In this document: piece after piece, positions 27,600 through 36,164 of the stretch
Numbering within the stretch: the stretch's first letter is position 1
Layout: every line of letters begins with the position of its first letter
DNA from: Pseudonocardia oceani
Lineage (GTDB): Bacteria; Actinomycetota; Actinomycetes; Mycobacteriales; Pseudonocardiaceae
Length of the DNA stretch: 64,000 nt
Assembly: GCF_019263585.2 (NCBI RefSeq)
Contig: NZ_JADQDF010000001.1
Location: 3,968,001 to 4,032,000 of the forward strand
Reading direction: 5' to 3'
Notes under the pieces: model-generated
The model's input: only the letters and a program-made list of their open reading frames with translations
The model's database searches: none
Told to the model about the DNA's origin: nothing
Made by a program: the position numbers and the translations under genes

Positions 27600-27665
27600 G
27601 GCCGCTGATCTCCGTTCTCGAACGTCGGTAGCCAACCGGCCAGGTCGGCCGCTCATCGTGCCCGA

Positions 27666-28016
27666 TCATGGGCTGTCTCGAAGAGCTGCTTCGACGTCGT
27701 GGTAGAGGGAAAGGACCCCGTCCAACCCGACGATCTCGATCGGCCGGATCACCGGGCGGCTGCTGTCGACAACGATCCGCAAGGGGCGCAGACCACGATG
27801 GTGCAGGGCGGCCTCGGTCGCACTTTCGGAGAGCGCGCGCAAGCCCGGGGAGCCGAAGAACGTCACGGCACTGAGATCGACGACCAGCACCCGCCCGTCA
27901 AGGCGGGCGAAGGCCTTGTGCAGAGCGTCGCGCAGTCGCGGCACCGTCAGGGCGTCGACTGCACCATCAACAGTCACCACGATCGCGGTGTCGCCATCCC
28001 GCACGTACGCACTCAT
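27666..28016 (-). CDS. STAS-domain anti-sigma factor antagonist
   Basis: 116 residues from ATG 28016; GTG 28094 would add 26 residues. The STAS fold is clear: IVVTVDGAVDALTVPRLRDA, RVLVVDLSAVTFFGSPGLRA with the conserved Ser for phosphorylation in FFGSPGL, then a C-terminal GLDGVLSLYHDVEAAL. In partner switching the unphosphorylated STAS protein binds the anti-sigma kinase and frees the sigma factor. Anti-sigma-type ATPases lie on each side. No sigma factor gene is seen in the island. Confidence 0.87.
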   Translation of the reverse strand: MSAYVRDGDTAIVVTVDGAVDALTVPRLRDALHKAFARLDGRVLVVDLSAVTFFGSPGLRALSESATEAALHHRGLRPLRIVVDSSRPVIRPIEIVGLDGVLSLYHDVEAALRDSP

Positions 28017-28210
28017 CAGCTGCTCGCTCGCCGGCCGGACGTAGGCAGCTGAGCCGCTTCCGTCGGGCGTGCGCTCATCACCGGCAGGAATCACAGGCTC
28101 GGACCCTACCGGTCGACGCACGTACCGCTGGATGGCTGCTGCTGACGCTCGATCGCACGCGCCGACCGAGGTCGCAGGTTTGGTGGGCTCGTCGGCGGGT
28201 AACAGCAGCC

Positions 28211-28681
28211 GTGCCCCGGCGATCCCTGTCGTTCTGCCTCGCGCCGGATACGGCATCTGCCTCACTGGCTCGGGAGCGGGTTCACGAGTGGCTGGCCGAG
28301 CTGGGGTGGTCGCCGGACGAATCGCACGATCTGGTCTACGCCGTCAGCGAGATCGTCACCAACGCCGCAGAGCACGCGTTCGTCGAGGCAGTGGGAGATC
28401 GCCGTGACCCGCCGTCGATCTGGGTCGACTGCCTCGTCGGATCCCACGACCGGAGGGTGCGAGGCCCGGGGAAGGTTGACGAGGTCCGGGTGCGCGTCAG
28501 CGACAACGGACGGTGGAAACCTGTTGCCGCGAGCGGCTTCCGAGGGCACGGCCTCGCCCTCGCCAAGGCCTTCGTCGACGGGTTCGCCATAGCCACAGGC
28601 GATCGGGGTACGACGGTCGACCTCGTCAGCCGTGCCCGCACGACAACGATCCGTCGTCCGAACCCGCGAAGAGATCGTTGA
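28211..28681 (+). CDS. Second anti-sigma-type HATPase of the island
   Basis: 156 residues from GTG 28211, divergent from the STAS gene. It has the same GHKL layout as the protein at 27072-27599: LARERVHEWLAELGWSPDES, N-box SEIVTNAAEHAF, G1 VRVSDNGRWKPVAAS and G2 GHGLALAKAFVDGF, GTTVDLVSRA. Ribosome site weak. It ends 32 bp before the right attachment repeat. Function as an anti-sigma regulatory kinase is inferred from family; it is the same class as the chromosomal gene at 52885. Confidence 0.82.
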   Translation: MPRRSLSFCLAPDTASASLARERVHEWLAELGWSPDESHDLVYAVSEIVTNAAEHAFVEAVGDRRDPPSIWVDCLVGSHDRRVRGPGKVDEVRVRVSDNGRWKPVAASGFRGHGLALAKAFVDGFAIATGDRGTTVDLVSRARTTTIRRPNPRRDR

Positions 28682-28712
28682 CCAGCGTCGAGCGCCGGCT
28701 TGCGCCGACGCA

Positions 28713-28752
28713 GGCAGTCAAGGGGTCAGGGGTTCGAATCCCCTCAGCTCCA
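28713..28752 (+). repeat. Right attachment repeat (attR-type), truncated tRNA-Ala copy
   Basis: An exact 40-base copy of the tRNA-Ala 3' end (21489-21528). Upstream bases do not supply an acceptor 5' arm, D-arm or complete anticodon arm, so this is not a second tRNA gene but the far border of the island. Confidence 0.92.
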
Positions 28753-28789
28753 TCCCTCCTCTCCATCCCAGGGCCCGAGTGTCCGAGCC

Positions 28790-29425
28790 CTAGTCCGCCA
28801 TCCACGTGCTCTTGAGCCGGAGCGCCCGGTCGACCGCGGCCAGGGCCCCGGCGGCGGGGAGAGCGAACTTCACCCAGCCGGACAGGTGGATCGGCGAGAC
28901 GAACGTGCCGACGTGCTGGGCGACGACCTCGATCCGGGTGATCTGCTCGGCGGCCGCCGAGAGGGTCACGGCGAGGCCCACGATCAGCACGACGAGGCCC
29001 ACCGCCCCGATGGCCGCGCTGGTGCGGGGGAAGCGCCGGTCGAACGCCGCCCGCCGGCCCTCCTGGGATCGCGGGTGCGGGCGCAGTACCTGTTCGCGGC
29101 CGTCGTCCCCCATCAGGTGCATGCGCTTGACGCCGTACTCGCTGACGGCCACCTCGATGACCCCGCCGGGCACGGGGAACGCCACCGGGAGGTTGCCGGC
29201 GAGGACCTGGACGCCGTCGCGGTAGAGCGCGGCGGGGCGCTTGCCGGACGAGCTGTCGCGCCCGTGCCGGACGTCGACCTCGAAGACACTGCCGTCGAGC
29301 TCGGTGGAGAACAGCGACCGGGAGAACAGCTGCCACAGCCGGTACGGCTGGAGCGGGCTCCCGTCGCCCGGCCGGGCCTTCGACAGCTGCCAGCGCCGCT
29401 TGTACTTCCGGAACACGATCCTCAC
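28790..29425 (-). CDS. Hypothetical two-helix membrane protein
   Basis: 211 residues from GTG 29425. I do not recognise a named family. The first ~150 residues are soluble, start IVFRKYKRRWQLSKARPGDG and include PAALYRDGVQVLAGNLPVAF PVPGGVIEVAVSEYGVKRM. Two hydrophobic segments follow (TSAAIGAVGLVVLIVGLAVT and WVKFALPAAGALAAVDRAL). The layout suggests a cytosolic beta-rich domain with a C-terminal membrane anchor. It starts just 17 bp downstream of the TAP-like peptidase stop, on the same strand, so the two are probably co-transcribed. Confidence 0.6.
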   Translation of the reverse strand: MRIVFRKYKRRWQLSKARPGDGSPLQPYRLWQLFSRSLFSTELDGSVFEVDVRHGRDSSSGKRPAALYRDGVQVLAGNLPVAFPVPGGVIEVAVSEYGVKRMHLMGDDGREQVLRPHPRSQEGRRAAFDRRFPRTSAAIGAVGLVVLIVGLAVTLSAAAEQITRIEVVAQHVGTFVSPIHLSGWVKFALPAAGALAAVDRALRLKSTWMAD

Positions 29426-29442
29426 CCCTCGGGGACGGGCCG

Positions 29443-30930
29443 TCAGGAGGCGGGGCAGGACACGTCGTCGGCGGGCATCTCGCCGTCGACGAGGTAGCGG
29501 GTGGTGACGTCGGAGGCGCAGGCGTTGCCGCCCAGGACGTACGCGCCGTGGCCGCTGTCGTCGACGCTCACCAGCCGGGCCCGGTCGCCGAACCGCTCGC
29601 GGAGCAGCTCGGCGCCGCGGTGGGGGGTGGCCGGGTCGTTGAGGTTCTGGACGAGCAGGACGTCGGTCGGCCCGTCGCCGTCGATCGCGACCGGGGGCTC
29701 CGCCGGCTCCCAGGGCCAGAAGGCGCACGGCAGGATGTTGGCGGCGGCGGCGCCGTAGAGCGGGAACCGTTCGCGGTCCTGCGCGACGGCGTCGCGGTAG
29801 GTCTGCACGTCCTCGGGCCAGTCGACGTCGTTGCAGGTGACGGCCAGGAACACGGTCAGGGAGTTCTCCAGGGCGGCGAAGTCCGGTGCGGGGCCCGGCG
29901 GCGGCGGGACCGGGACGCCGGTGCGCAGGCCCTGCCACAGCTGCGCCAGCAGGGGGTACTGCAGCTCGTTGTAGAGGAACGCGAACGTCGTGGCCCGGAA
30001 GGCGGCGCCGTCGACGCCCTGCTCCGGCTGCTCGTCGAGGCGTGCGGCGGTGTCGAGGAAGGCCGCCCGCACCTCGTCGGCCGTGCGGCCCAGTCCGTAG
30101 GTGTCGTGGCGGTGCGCGGCCCAGTCCGCGAAGGCGGGGAAGGCCTGTTCCATGCCCAGGGCGTAGCGGCGCATGCCGTCGCGGTCGAGGTGGGTGTCGC
30201 CGATGATGCTGTCGAGCACGATCCGGTCGGACCGCTCGGGGAACATCGACGCGTAGGCCGCGCCGAGCGCCGACCCGTAGGAGTAGCCGAGGAAGTTGGT
30301 CGTCTCCTCGCCGAGCGCGGCGCGGACGAGGTCCATGTCGCGGGCCATGTCGGCGGTGGTCAGGTGCGGGAGGAGGCCGTCCCGGTCGTTCTGCGCGCAC
30401 TGCTGCGCCGCCGCCTCGGCGACCTCCGCCCGCTCGACGACGGCCGCGTCGTCGGGCGCGTAGGGCGGGACGTTGGCGAAGTAGGGGCCGGCGACGGTGA
30501 AACCGCAGCTCACCGGGGCCGAGTGGTCGATCCCCCTGGTGTCGATACCGATCAGGTCGTAGCTGTCGGTCACGCTCGCGGGCAGGCCCTGGGCGACCAG
30601 CAGCGCCGACTGCGTCAGCCCGGACCCGCCCGGGCCACCCGGGTTGAGCAGCAGGACGCCCCGCCGCTGTTGCGGGTCAGGGGCGGCCAACCGGGAGATC
30701 ATGATGTCGATCCCGCCGCTCGCCGGGTCGCCGTGGTCGACCGGCACCGGCACGGTCGTGCAGTCCAGCACCGACGGCGCGGCCGCGGTCACGACGTCCT
30801 CCGGACAGGTGCTCCACGTCAGCGATGACGCTGCGGCGGGACCGGCGGGGAGGGGTGGCGGGGCGCAGCCGGCGGTGAGCGCCAGCGCCACCGCCCCGAG
30901 CGCGAGGAGGGCAGCACGGTTCGTCGTCAT
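29443..30930 (-). CDS. Secreted alpha/beta-hydrolase lipoprotein, TAP-like tripeptidyl aminopeptidase
   Basis: 495 residues from ATG 30930. The N-terminus is a lipoprotein signal peptide (LLALGAVALALTAGCAPP, lipobox TAGC). The oxyanion region LLLNPGGPGGSG and nucleophile elbow FLGYSYGSALGA (Ser) identify the SCO7095/TAP-like family; the acid is probably in VLLVQNLNDPATPHRGAEL and the His in SVDDSGHGAYVLGG. Paired Cys (DVVTAAAPSVLDC, VSCGFTV, NACASD) fit disulfides outside the cell. Relatives remove tripeptides or act as proline iminopeptidases. Confidence 0.9.
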   Translation of the reverse strand: MTTNRAALLALGAVALALTAGCAPPPLPAGPAAASSLTWSTCPEDVVTAAAPSVLDCTTVPVPVDHGDPASGGIDIMISRLAAPDPQQRRGVLLLNPGGPGGSGLTQSALLVAQGLPASVTDSYDLIGIDTRGIDHSAPVSCGFTVAGPYFANVPPYAPDDAAVVERAEVAEAAAQQCAQNDRDGLLPHLTTADMARDMDLVRAALGEETTNFLGYSYGSALGAAYASMFPERSDRIVLDSIIGDTHLDRDGMRRYALGMEQAFPAFADWAAHRHDTYGLGRTADEVRAAFLDTAARLDEQPEQGVDGAAFRATTFAFLYNELQYPLLAQLWQGLRTGVPVPPPPGPAPDFAALENSLTVFLAVTCNDVDWPEDVQTYRDAVAQDRERFPLYGAAAANILPCAFWPWEPAEPPVAIDGDGPTDVLLVQNLNDPATPHRGAELLRERFGDRARLVSVDDSGHGAYVLGGNACASDVTTRYLVDGEMPADDVSCPAS

Positions 30931-31062
30931 GATCGGCCACGCTAGGAAGGTCGTCCGGTGCGGCGGATCGGGCGACGGCCTGCACCGTCCCGACCGAAGT
31001 CGGAGGCGGCTCCGTCGTCGGACGGAGGCGGTGGGCGGCCGGTCTGCCTACGCTCGGCGTTC

Positions 31063-32211
31063 ATGGACGCCAGCGGGAGCACGGTCCGCGACCGGACGGT
31101 CGACGGCCTACTCGTCCTGCTCGCCGCCGCAGGTGGGTGGTGGGCGGTCCGGTCGCGGGCGGACGTCCTGCCCGTGGCTCCGACCTGGCTGCTGCAGCTC
31201 GACATCGTCGCCGGCGCCGTGGGCTGCCTCGCGCTGGCCGGTCGGCGGCGGCGCCCGCTCGTCGTCGCCGCTCTGCTGATCGGGCTGAGCACGTTCGCCG
31301 AGTCCCTGTGGGTCGCCCTGCTGATCGCGCTGTTCACCGTGGCGGTGCGGACCCCGGCCCTGGCCACCGCGGTCGTGTTCGTGGGCAGCGTGCTCGCTCT
31401 CGGGGTGCTCCAGACCCTGCGGCCCGAGCCGACGCTGCCCTGGTGGGGGGTGCTCGCCTTCCTCGTCGCCGTGCACGTGGCGGTCGTGGTGTGGGGCCTG
31501 CTGGTGCGCAGTCGCGGGCAGCTCATCGCCTCGCTGCGGGACCGCGCCGCGGCGGCCGAGGTCGAGGCGCGGTTGCGGGCCGAGCAGGCCCAGCACGAGG
31601 CGCGGGAGACCCTGGCCCGGGAGATGCACGACGTGCTGGGCCACCGGTTGTCGCTGCTCAGCGTGCACGCCGGCGCGATGACCTACCACCGTGACGCGTC
31701 GCGCGAGGAGCTGGACCGGGCCGCGGAGGTGGTGCGGGAGAACGCCCACCGAGCCCTGCAGGACCTGCGCGAGGTCATCGGCGTGCTGCGGGCGCCGGTG
31801 GGGGAGCTGCCCACGCCCGGCGTCGCGGACGTCCCCGGACTGGTCGAGGAGGCCGTGCGCGCCGGGACGCCCGTCGAGCTGCGCGACGACGCGGGGGTGA
31901 CGACCGCCGGTCCTGCCGTGGGTTCAGCGGTCGGTCGCACGCTCTACCGGCTGGTGCAGGAGGGGCTCACCAACGTCCGCGCCCACGCCGCCGGAGCCGC
32001 GGTCGTCGTCCGGATCACCGGGGAGCCCGGCGACCACCTCGCCGTCGAGGTCGTCAACACGCGCCCGTCGGGCCCGCCCGGCCGGGCCGGCAGCGGCAAC
32101 GGGCTGCGCGGGCTGGCCGAGCGGGCCGCCCTGATCGGCGGGCGCCTGGAGCACGGCCCGACCGACGCCGGCGGCTGGCGGGTGGGGATGTGGCTACCGT
32201 GGCCGACGTGA
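31063..32211 (+). CDS. NarL-type sensor histidine kinase
   Basis: 382 residues from ATG 31063. Four to five N-terminal helices (e.g. LLVLLAAAGGWWAV, LLIALFTVAVRTPALAT) form the sensor. The HisKA_3 box TLAREMHDVLGHRLSLLSVH holds the phospho-acceptor His, and the HATPase_c part has LVQEGLTNVRAHA (N-box) and GSGNGLRGLAERAALIGG. The stop overlaps the GTG of the response regulator gene (GTGA at 32208-32211), so the two form an operon. Signal unknown; relatives often control membrane-stress ABC transporters. Confidence 0.92.
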   Translation: MDASGSTVRDRTVDGLLVLLAAAGGWWAVRSRADVLPVAPTWLLQLDIVAGAVGCLALAGRRRRPLVVAALLIGLSTFAESLWVALLIALFTVAVRTPALATAVVFVGSVLALGVLQTLRPEPTLPWWGVLAFLVAVHVAVVVWGLLVRSRGQLIASLRDRAAAAEVEARLRAEQAQHEARETLAREMHDVLGHRLSLLSVHAGAMTYHRDASREELDRAAEVVRENAHRALQDLREVIGVLRAPVGELPTPGVADVPGLVEEAVRAGTPVELRDDAGVTTAGPAVGSAVGRTLYRLVQEGLTNVRAHAAGAAVVVRITGEPGDHLAVEVVNTRPSGPPGRAGSGNGLRGLAERAALIGGRLEHGPTDAGGWRVGMWLPWPT

Positions 32212-32888
32212 TCACCGTGCTCGTCGCCGACGACGACCCCGTCGTCCGGTTCGGCCTGACCATGATGCTGCGCGGCGCCTCCGACCTGCGGGTGGTCGCC
32301 GAGGCGGGTGACGGGGCCGAGGCGGTGGCCCTGGCGCTCGAGCACCGCCCGGACGTCGTGCTCATGGACATTCGCATGCCCGGCACCGACGGGTTGACGG
32401 CGACCGAGACGCTCCACCGCCGCGCGCGGACCGACGGACGCGAGCCGTCGCCCCCGCACGTCATCGTGCTGACCACCTTCGACGCCGACGCGCACGTGCT
32501 CCGCGCCCTGCGGGCCGGGGCGGCCGGCTTCCTGCTCAAGGACACCCCGCCCGACGAGCTCGTGGACGCGATCCGCCTCGCCGCCCGGGGCCGCCCGGTG
32601 CTCTCCCCGGAGGTGACGCGCCGCCTCATCGACCGGGTCACGGAGCCCGGGCAGGACACCCGCCGCGCCGCCGCGCGCCGCCGCCTCGACCTGCTGGCCG
32701 ACCGCGAGCGCGCCGTCGCGCTCGCCGTCGGCACGGGGGCGTCCAACGCCGAGATCGCCGCCTCCCACCACATCAGCCTGGGCACCGTGAAGACGCACGT
32801 CTCGGCGATCCTCACCAAGCTCGACCTCACCAACCGGGTGCAGGTCGCCCTGCTCGTGCACGACGCCGACCTGCACCAGCCGGGGTGA
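32208..32888 (+). CDS. NarL-type response regulator
   Basis: 226 residues from GTG 32208, chosen for its 4-bp overlap with the kinase stop. Receiver: acidic pocket VLVADDDPV, phospho-acceptor Asp in VVLMDIRMPGTDG, Thr in IVLTTFDAD and Lys in GFLLKDTPP. The C-terminal LuxR HTH is LLADRERAVALAVGTGASNA then ISLGTVKTHVSAILTKL. It is the cognate of the kinase above. Its targets are not evident; the peptidase operon diverges from the kinase 132 bp upstream. Confidence 0.93.
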   Translation: MITVLVADDDPVVRFGLTMMLRGASDLRVVAEAGDGAEAVALALEHRPDVVLMDIRMPGTDGLTATETLHRRARTDGREPSPPHVIVLTTFDADAHVLRALRAGAAGFLLKDTPPDELVDAIRLAARGRPVLSPEVTRRLIDRVTEPGQDTRRAAARRRLDLLADRERAVALAVGTGASNAEIAASHHISLGTVKTHVSAILTKLDLTNRVQVALLVHDADLHQPG

Positions 32889-32937
32889 TCGTGCACCGCC
32901 GGCTGCGACGGGACCGGCCGACCGCCATGATCCACGG

Positions 32938-33873
32938 ATGACGTCCCGCGAGACCACCGCCGCGGCCGGGCTCCTGGCCAGGACCCGTGACGGTGTCCTG
33001 CTCTACGGCCTCACCCCGCCGCGGGCGACCACCACCCCCGAGCAGGCGGACGCCGTCGCCGGGGCGGCCCTGGCCCGGCTCCGGTCGGTGCGGGTCGACG
33101 GGCTGGTCCTCTACGACGTGGACGACGAGGCGGACCGGTCCTCCACCCCGCGGCCGTTCCCGTTCCTGCCGATGATGGATCCGGCCGTCTTCCTCGACCG
33201 GCACCTGGGCGGCTGGACCGGACCGGTGGTCGTCTACCGCGCCGTGAGCAAGTACAGCGGCGACGAGCTGGGCCGGTGGTTGTCGGGGACGCCGCGCGAC
33301 CGGGTGCTGACCGTGCTGGTCGGAGCGGCGTCCCGGGACCAGGCGGTGCGGACCAGCCTGCCTGACGCCTACCGCCGGCACGCCGCGCTCGCGCGTCCGC
33401 CGCGCATGGGCGGCGTCGTCATCGCCGAGCGGCACGCGGGTGCGGGGGCCGAGCACCGGCGCATGCTGCGCAAGCAGGAGGCCGGCTGCGAGTTCTTCGT
33501 CTCCCAGGTCTGCTACGACCTGGACCGCACCCGGACCCTGCTGTCCGACTACGCCTACGGCTGCCGGGACGGGGGTGTGGACCCGCGGCCGGTCGTGCTG
33601 ACCCTGGCGCCGTGCGGCTCGGTGACGACCCTGGAGTTCATGTCCTGGCTGGGCATCGACGTCCCCGGCTGGCTGCGGACCGAGATCACCCGCTCCGCGG
33701 ACCCGCTGGCCGTGTCGTACGAGCAGTGCGTCGTCAACGCCCGGACCCTCGTCGCGTTCTGCCGCCGGCTCGGCCTGCCGTTCGGGATCAACGTCGAGAG
33801 CCTGACCAACCGCAGGGTCGAGATCGAGGCCTCGGTCGACCTCGCCCGCGAGGTCCGCGGCCTGCTGGGCTGA
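32938..33873 (+). CDS. Methylenetetrahydrofolate reductase-like TIM-barrel protein
   Basis: 311 residues from ATG 32938. The barrel pattern resembles MTHFR: GLVLYDVDDEADRS after an early strand, CEFFVSQVCYDLDRTRTLLS (compare the FxxTQxxFD element), LAPCGSVTTLEFMSWLGIDV and the ending LGLPFGINVESLTNRRVEIE. The usual flavin/folate residues are only partly conserved, so it may be a reductase variant or a related enzyme of methylene-folate or methyl-transfer metabolism. It stands alone, 49 bp after the response regulator. Confidence 0.65.
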   Translation: MTSRETTAAAGLLARTRDGVLLYGLTPPRATTTPEQADAVAGAALARLRSVRVDGLVLYDVDDEADRSSTPRPFPFLPMMDPAVFLDRHLGGWTGPVVVYRAVSKYSGDELGRWLSGTPRDRVLTVLVGAASRDQAVRTSLPDAYRRHAALARPPRMGGVVIAERHAGAGAEHRRMLRKQEAGCEFFVSQVCYDLDRTRTLLSDYAYGCRDGGVDPRPVVLTLAPCGSVTTLEFMSWLGIDVPGWLRTEITRSADPLAVSYEQCVVNARTLVAFCRRLGLPFGINVESLTNRRVEIEASVDLAREVRGLLG

Positions 33874-33902
33874 GACGAGGGGCGGACCCGCCGCCGCCGA
33901 GC

Positions 33903-34871
33903 TCATCCGCCGTGGCGCTCCTGACGCGGGACGTACAGCCCCTCCCGTTCCGCCCGAACCGCCGCGAGGGTCCGCGCCGGGGCCCCGAGCTTGCCGAGGA
34001 TGTGCTCCAGGTGGGCGGCCACGGTCCGCGGGGCGACGACCAGAGCGCGGGCGATCTCCTGGTTGGAGCACCCCTCCACCAGCAGCCCCAGTACCTCGAT
34101 CTCCCGCGGGGTCAGCCCGTGCAGGTCGGCCACCGGTGACAGCAGGGCCAGCCCGGTCAGCCCGGGTGGCACGTCCTCGGGTGCCGCCAGGACCGTGACG
34201 CGGACGTGCCCGTCCGGGGCGTGCGGACCGCCCAGCGGCCAGAGGAACGACGAGTGCACGCGCCCGTCGTCTATCCGCTCGTGCGCCGCGGCCAGAACTG
34301 CCGAGCGGGGGTCCAGCAGCGGGTCCACCGGCAGGTCCGGCAGTGGTCGGCAGCCGCCGTCCGCGCACAGCACCGCACCGGCCGTGGCCCCGTGCACCAG
34401 GTGGGCGGCGCCGAGCAGCGAACGCATCGGGTCGATGCCCCGCGCGAGCACCGGGGCGAGCCGCCCGAGCCGACGCCGGCTGCCCGACGACGGCCGGTGG
34501 AAGCCGGGAAGCAGCGCGAGGAACCCGACGCGTCGCCCCGCGGGTGCCACGAGGTCGATGCCCACCGCCTCGGGGAACGGGGACGGCGGGTGCGGCGGCT
34601 CCGGCAGGGGCGGCGCCGGACGCGGGCGCTCGGCGAGGGCGGTCCGCGACACCAGCGCCCCCGAGAGGCGCTCCACGGTCGGGACGTCCACGTCGACGCA
34701 CGCCAGCGAGTGGTAGCCGCGGCCGAGCGGGTCGGCCAGCGCCAGCCACGCCCCGTCGAACGGGACGAGCCGGCGGAGCGCCTCGAGCAGGGCGTGCGCG
34801 CGCACGGACGGAGTGCCGGGCGAGGTGGCGGTCTCGGCCAGTCGCAGCTCATCCTCCCGGTACGAGCGCAC
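33903..34871 (-). CDS. LuxR-family regulator with GAF-like N-terminus
   Basis: 322 residues from GTG 34871. The first ~230 residues look like a GAF-type sensor (ALLEALRRLVPFDGAWLALA, RRVGFLALLPGFHRPSSGSR). The C-terminal ~65 residues are a LuxR HTH: LTPREIEVLGLLVEGCSNQE, APRTVAAHLEHILGKLGAPA. It converges on the MTHFR-like gene with a 29-bp gap. Upstream, 34872-35061 lies between it and the divergent LysR gene and holds no gene. Ligand and targets unknown. Confidence 0.86.
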   Translation of the reverse strand: MRSYREDELRLAETATSPGTPSVRAHALLEALRRLVPFDGAWLALADPLGRGYHSLACVDVDVPTVERLSGALVSRTALAERPRPAPPLPEPPHPPSPFPEAVGIDLVAPAGRRVGFLALLPGFHRPSSGSRRRLGRLAPVLARGIDPMRSLLGAAHLVHGATAGAVLCADGGCRPLPDLPVDPLLDPRSAVLAAAHERIDDGRVHSSFLWPLGGPHAPDGHVRVTVLAAPEDVPPGLTGLALLSPVADLHGLTPREIEVLGLLVEGCSNQEIARALVVAPRTVAAHLEHILGKLGAPARTLAAVRAEREGLYVPRQERHGG

Positions 34872-35061
34872 GCGTCCCCCTCACGGGTCGGCCGGTTCCC
34901 GCCCACCGGGACCTGTCGGTCGACCTGTTGGGAGGCGCTGACCCGTGACAGGTACCCCGCGACGCCGCACGTACCGCGGACACCGTGACGCAGGTCCGCC
35001 GGAGCGTGAGGCGTCGCCTAACACTGGACCTGTACGGCCCGCACGGCGGTAGCGTCGCCGT

Positions 35062-36015
35062 GTGGAACTGCGGCGGCTCAGGTACTTCGTGGCCGTGGCG
35101 GAGGAGCGCCGCTTCTCCGCCGCTGCACGCCGCCTGCACATCGCCACCCCGTCGATGTCCCAGCAGATCCGCGCGCTGGAGCGCGAGCTGCGCGTCACGC
35201 TCTTCGACCGCACCCCCCGGGGGGCGGAGCTGACGCCCGCGGGGCGCGTCCTGCTGGAGCGGGCCCGCGTGATCCTGGCCGAGGTGGACCGGGCGCGCGA
35301 GGACGTGCGGTCCGTGGGCCCGGACCGCCTGGAGCAGGTGACCCTGCGGGTCTGCACGATGGCCGAGCGGGTCCTCGACGGCCCGCTGCGGCTCGTCGGC
35401 GTCGCCGTCCCGGGCACCGAGGTCGTGGTGACCTCCAGTCCCGGGGACGACGCCGTCGAGGCCGTCCGGCAGGCGCGCGCCGACGCGGCCGTCGTCTGGA
35501 ACCGTCCGCACGAGCACCGCGACCTCGACGGCCTCGTCCTCGGTTCCGTGCTGTTCGGGGTCGTCCTGCCGCAGGGGCACCTGCTCGCCGGCCGGTCCGA
35601 GGTCCCGGTCGCCGCCCTCGCTGAGGGGTCGGCGGCGACGGTGGTGATGTTCCCGTGGTCCCCGTTCGCCGGCGTCTGGCAGCGGACCGTCGACCACCTC
35701 CTGCCCGGAGGGGCGCAGGCGGGGCAGGTCGTCGTCGAGCCGGACCTCATCAACAGCCCCGAGGCGATGCTGCGGGCGGTCGCGGCGGGGTCGGGCGTGG
35801 CCCCGGGCATCCTCGGCGTCGCCGAGCACATGGACGTCGCCGGCATCGTCGTGCGACCGCTCGACCCGCCGTTGCTCCTCGACCTGGAGGTCGTCTGGCG
35901 CCCGCCGGTCCGGCCCGCCGTCCGCCGGCTCGTCGACTACCTCCTGGAGGCGGTCGACGACCCGGACGTCCTCGTCTCGGCCGCACTGCGCCGCCCCGGG
36001 GACACGGGCGGCTAG
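35062..36015 (+). CDS. LysR-family transcriptional regulator
   Basis: 317 residues from GTG 35062. N-terminal winged HTH: LRRLRYFVAVAEERRFSAAA, HIATPSMSQQIRALERELRV and FDRTPRGAELTPAGRVLLE. The effector domain follows (VTLRVCTMAERVLDGPLRLV ... AAVVWNRPHEH). LysR proteins usually control a neighbouring gene; candidates are the divergent LuxR gene or the debranching enzyme gene 149 bp downstream on the same strand. Effector unknown. Confidence 0.92.
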   Translation: MELRRLRYFVAVAEERRFSAAARRLHIATPSMSQQIRALERELRVTLFDRTPRGAELTPAGRVLLERARVILAEVDRAREDVRSVGPDRLEQVTLRVCTMAERVLDGPLRLVGVAVPGTEVVVTSSPGDDAVEAVRQARADAAVVWNRPHEHRDLDGLVLGSVLFGVVLPQGHLLAGRSEVPVAALAEGSAATVVMFPWSPFAGVWQRTVDHLLPGGAQAGQVVVEPDLINSPEAMLRAVAAGSGVAPGILGVAEHMDVAGIVVRPLDPPLLLDLEVVWRPPVRPAVRRLVDYLLEAVDDPDVLVSAALRRPGDTGG

Positions 36016-36164
36016 CGAGCACGGCCGCGCATCCTCCATCGGCAGGACGACCGATTGCGCCGGCCCGCCACGGCGGACAGCGTGGAACGGCCCCCACGCC
36101 CGACGGCCGCCGCCCGCCCACCGCGGAGCGGCGAACCGGGCCCAGCGACGACCGGAGGACTCAC

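Noticed and set aside
28713..28752. Possible second tRNA-Ala gene
   Set aside because: Only the 3' 40 bases of the tRNA are present; the acceptor 5' strand and D-arm are missing, so it is an attachment repeat.
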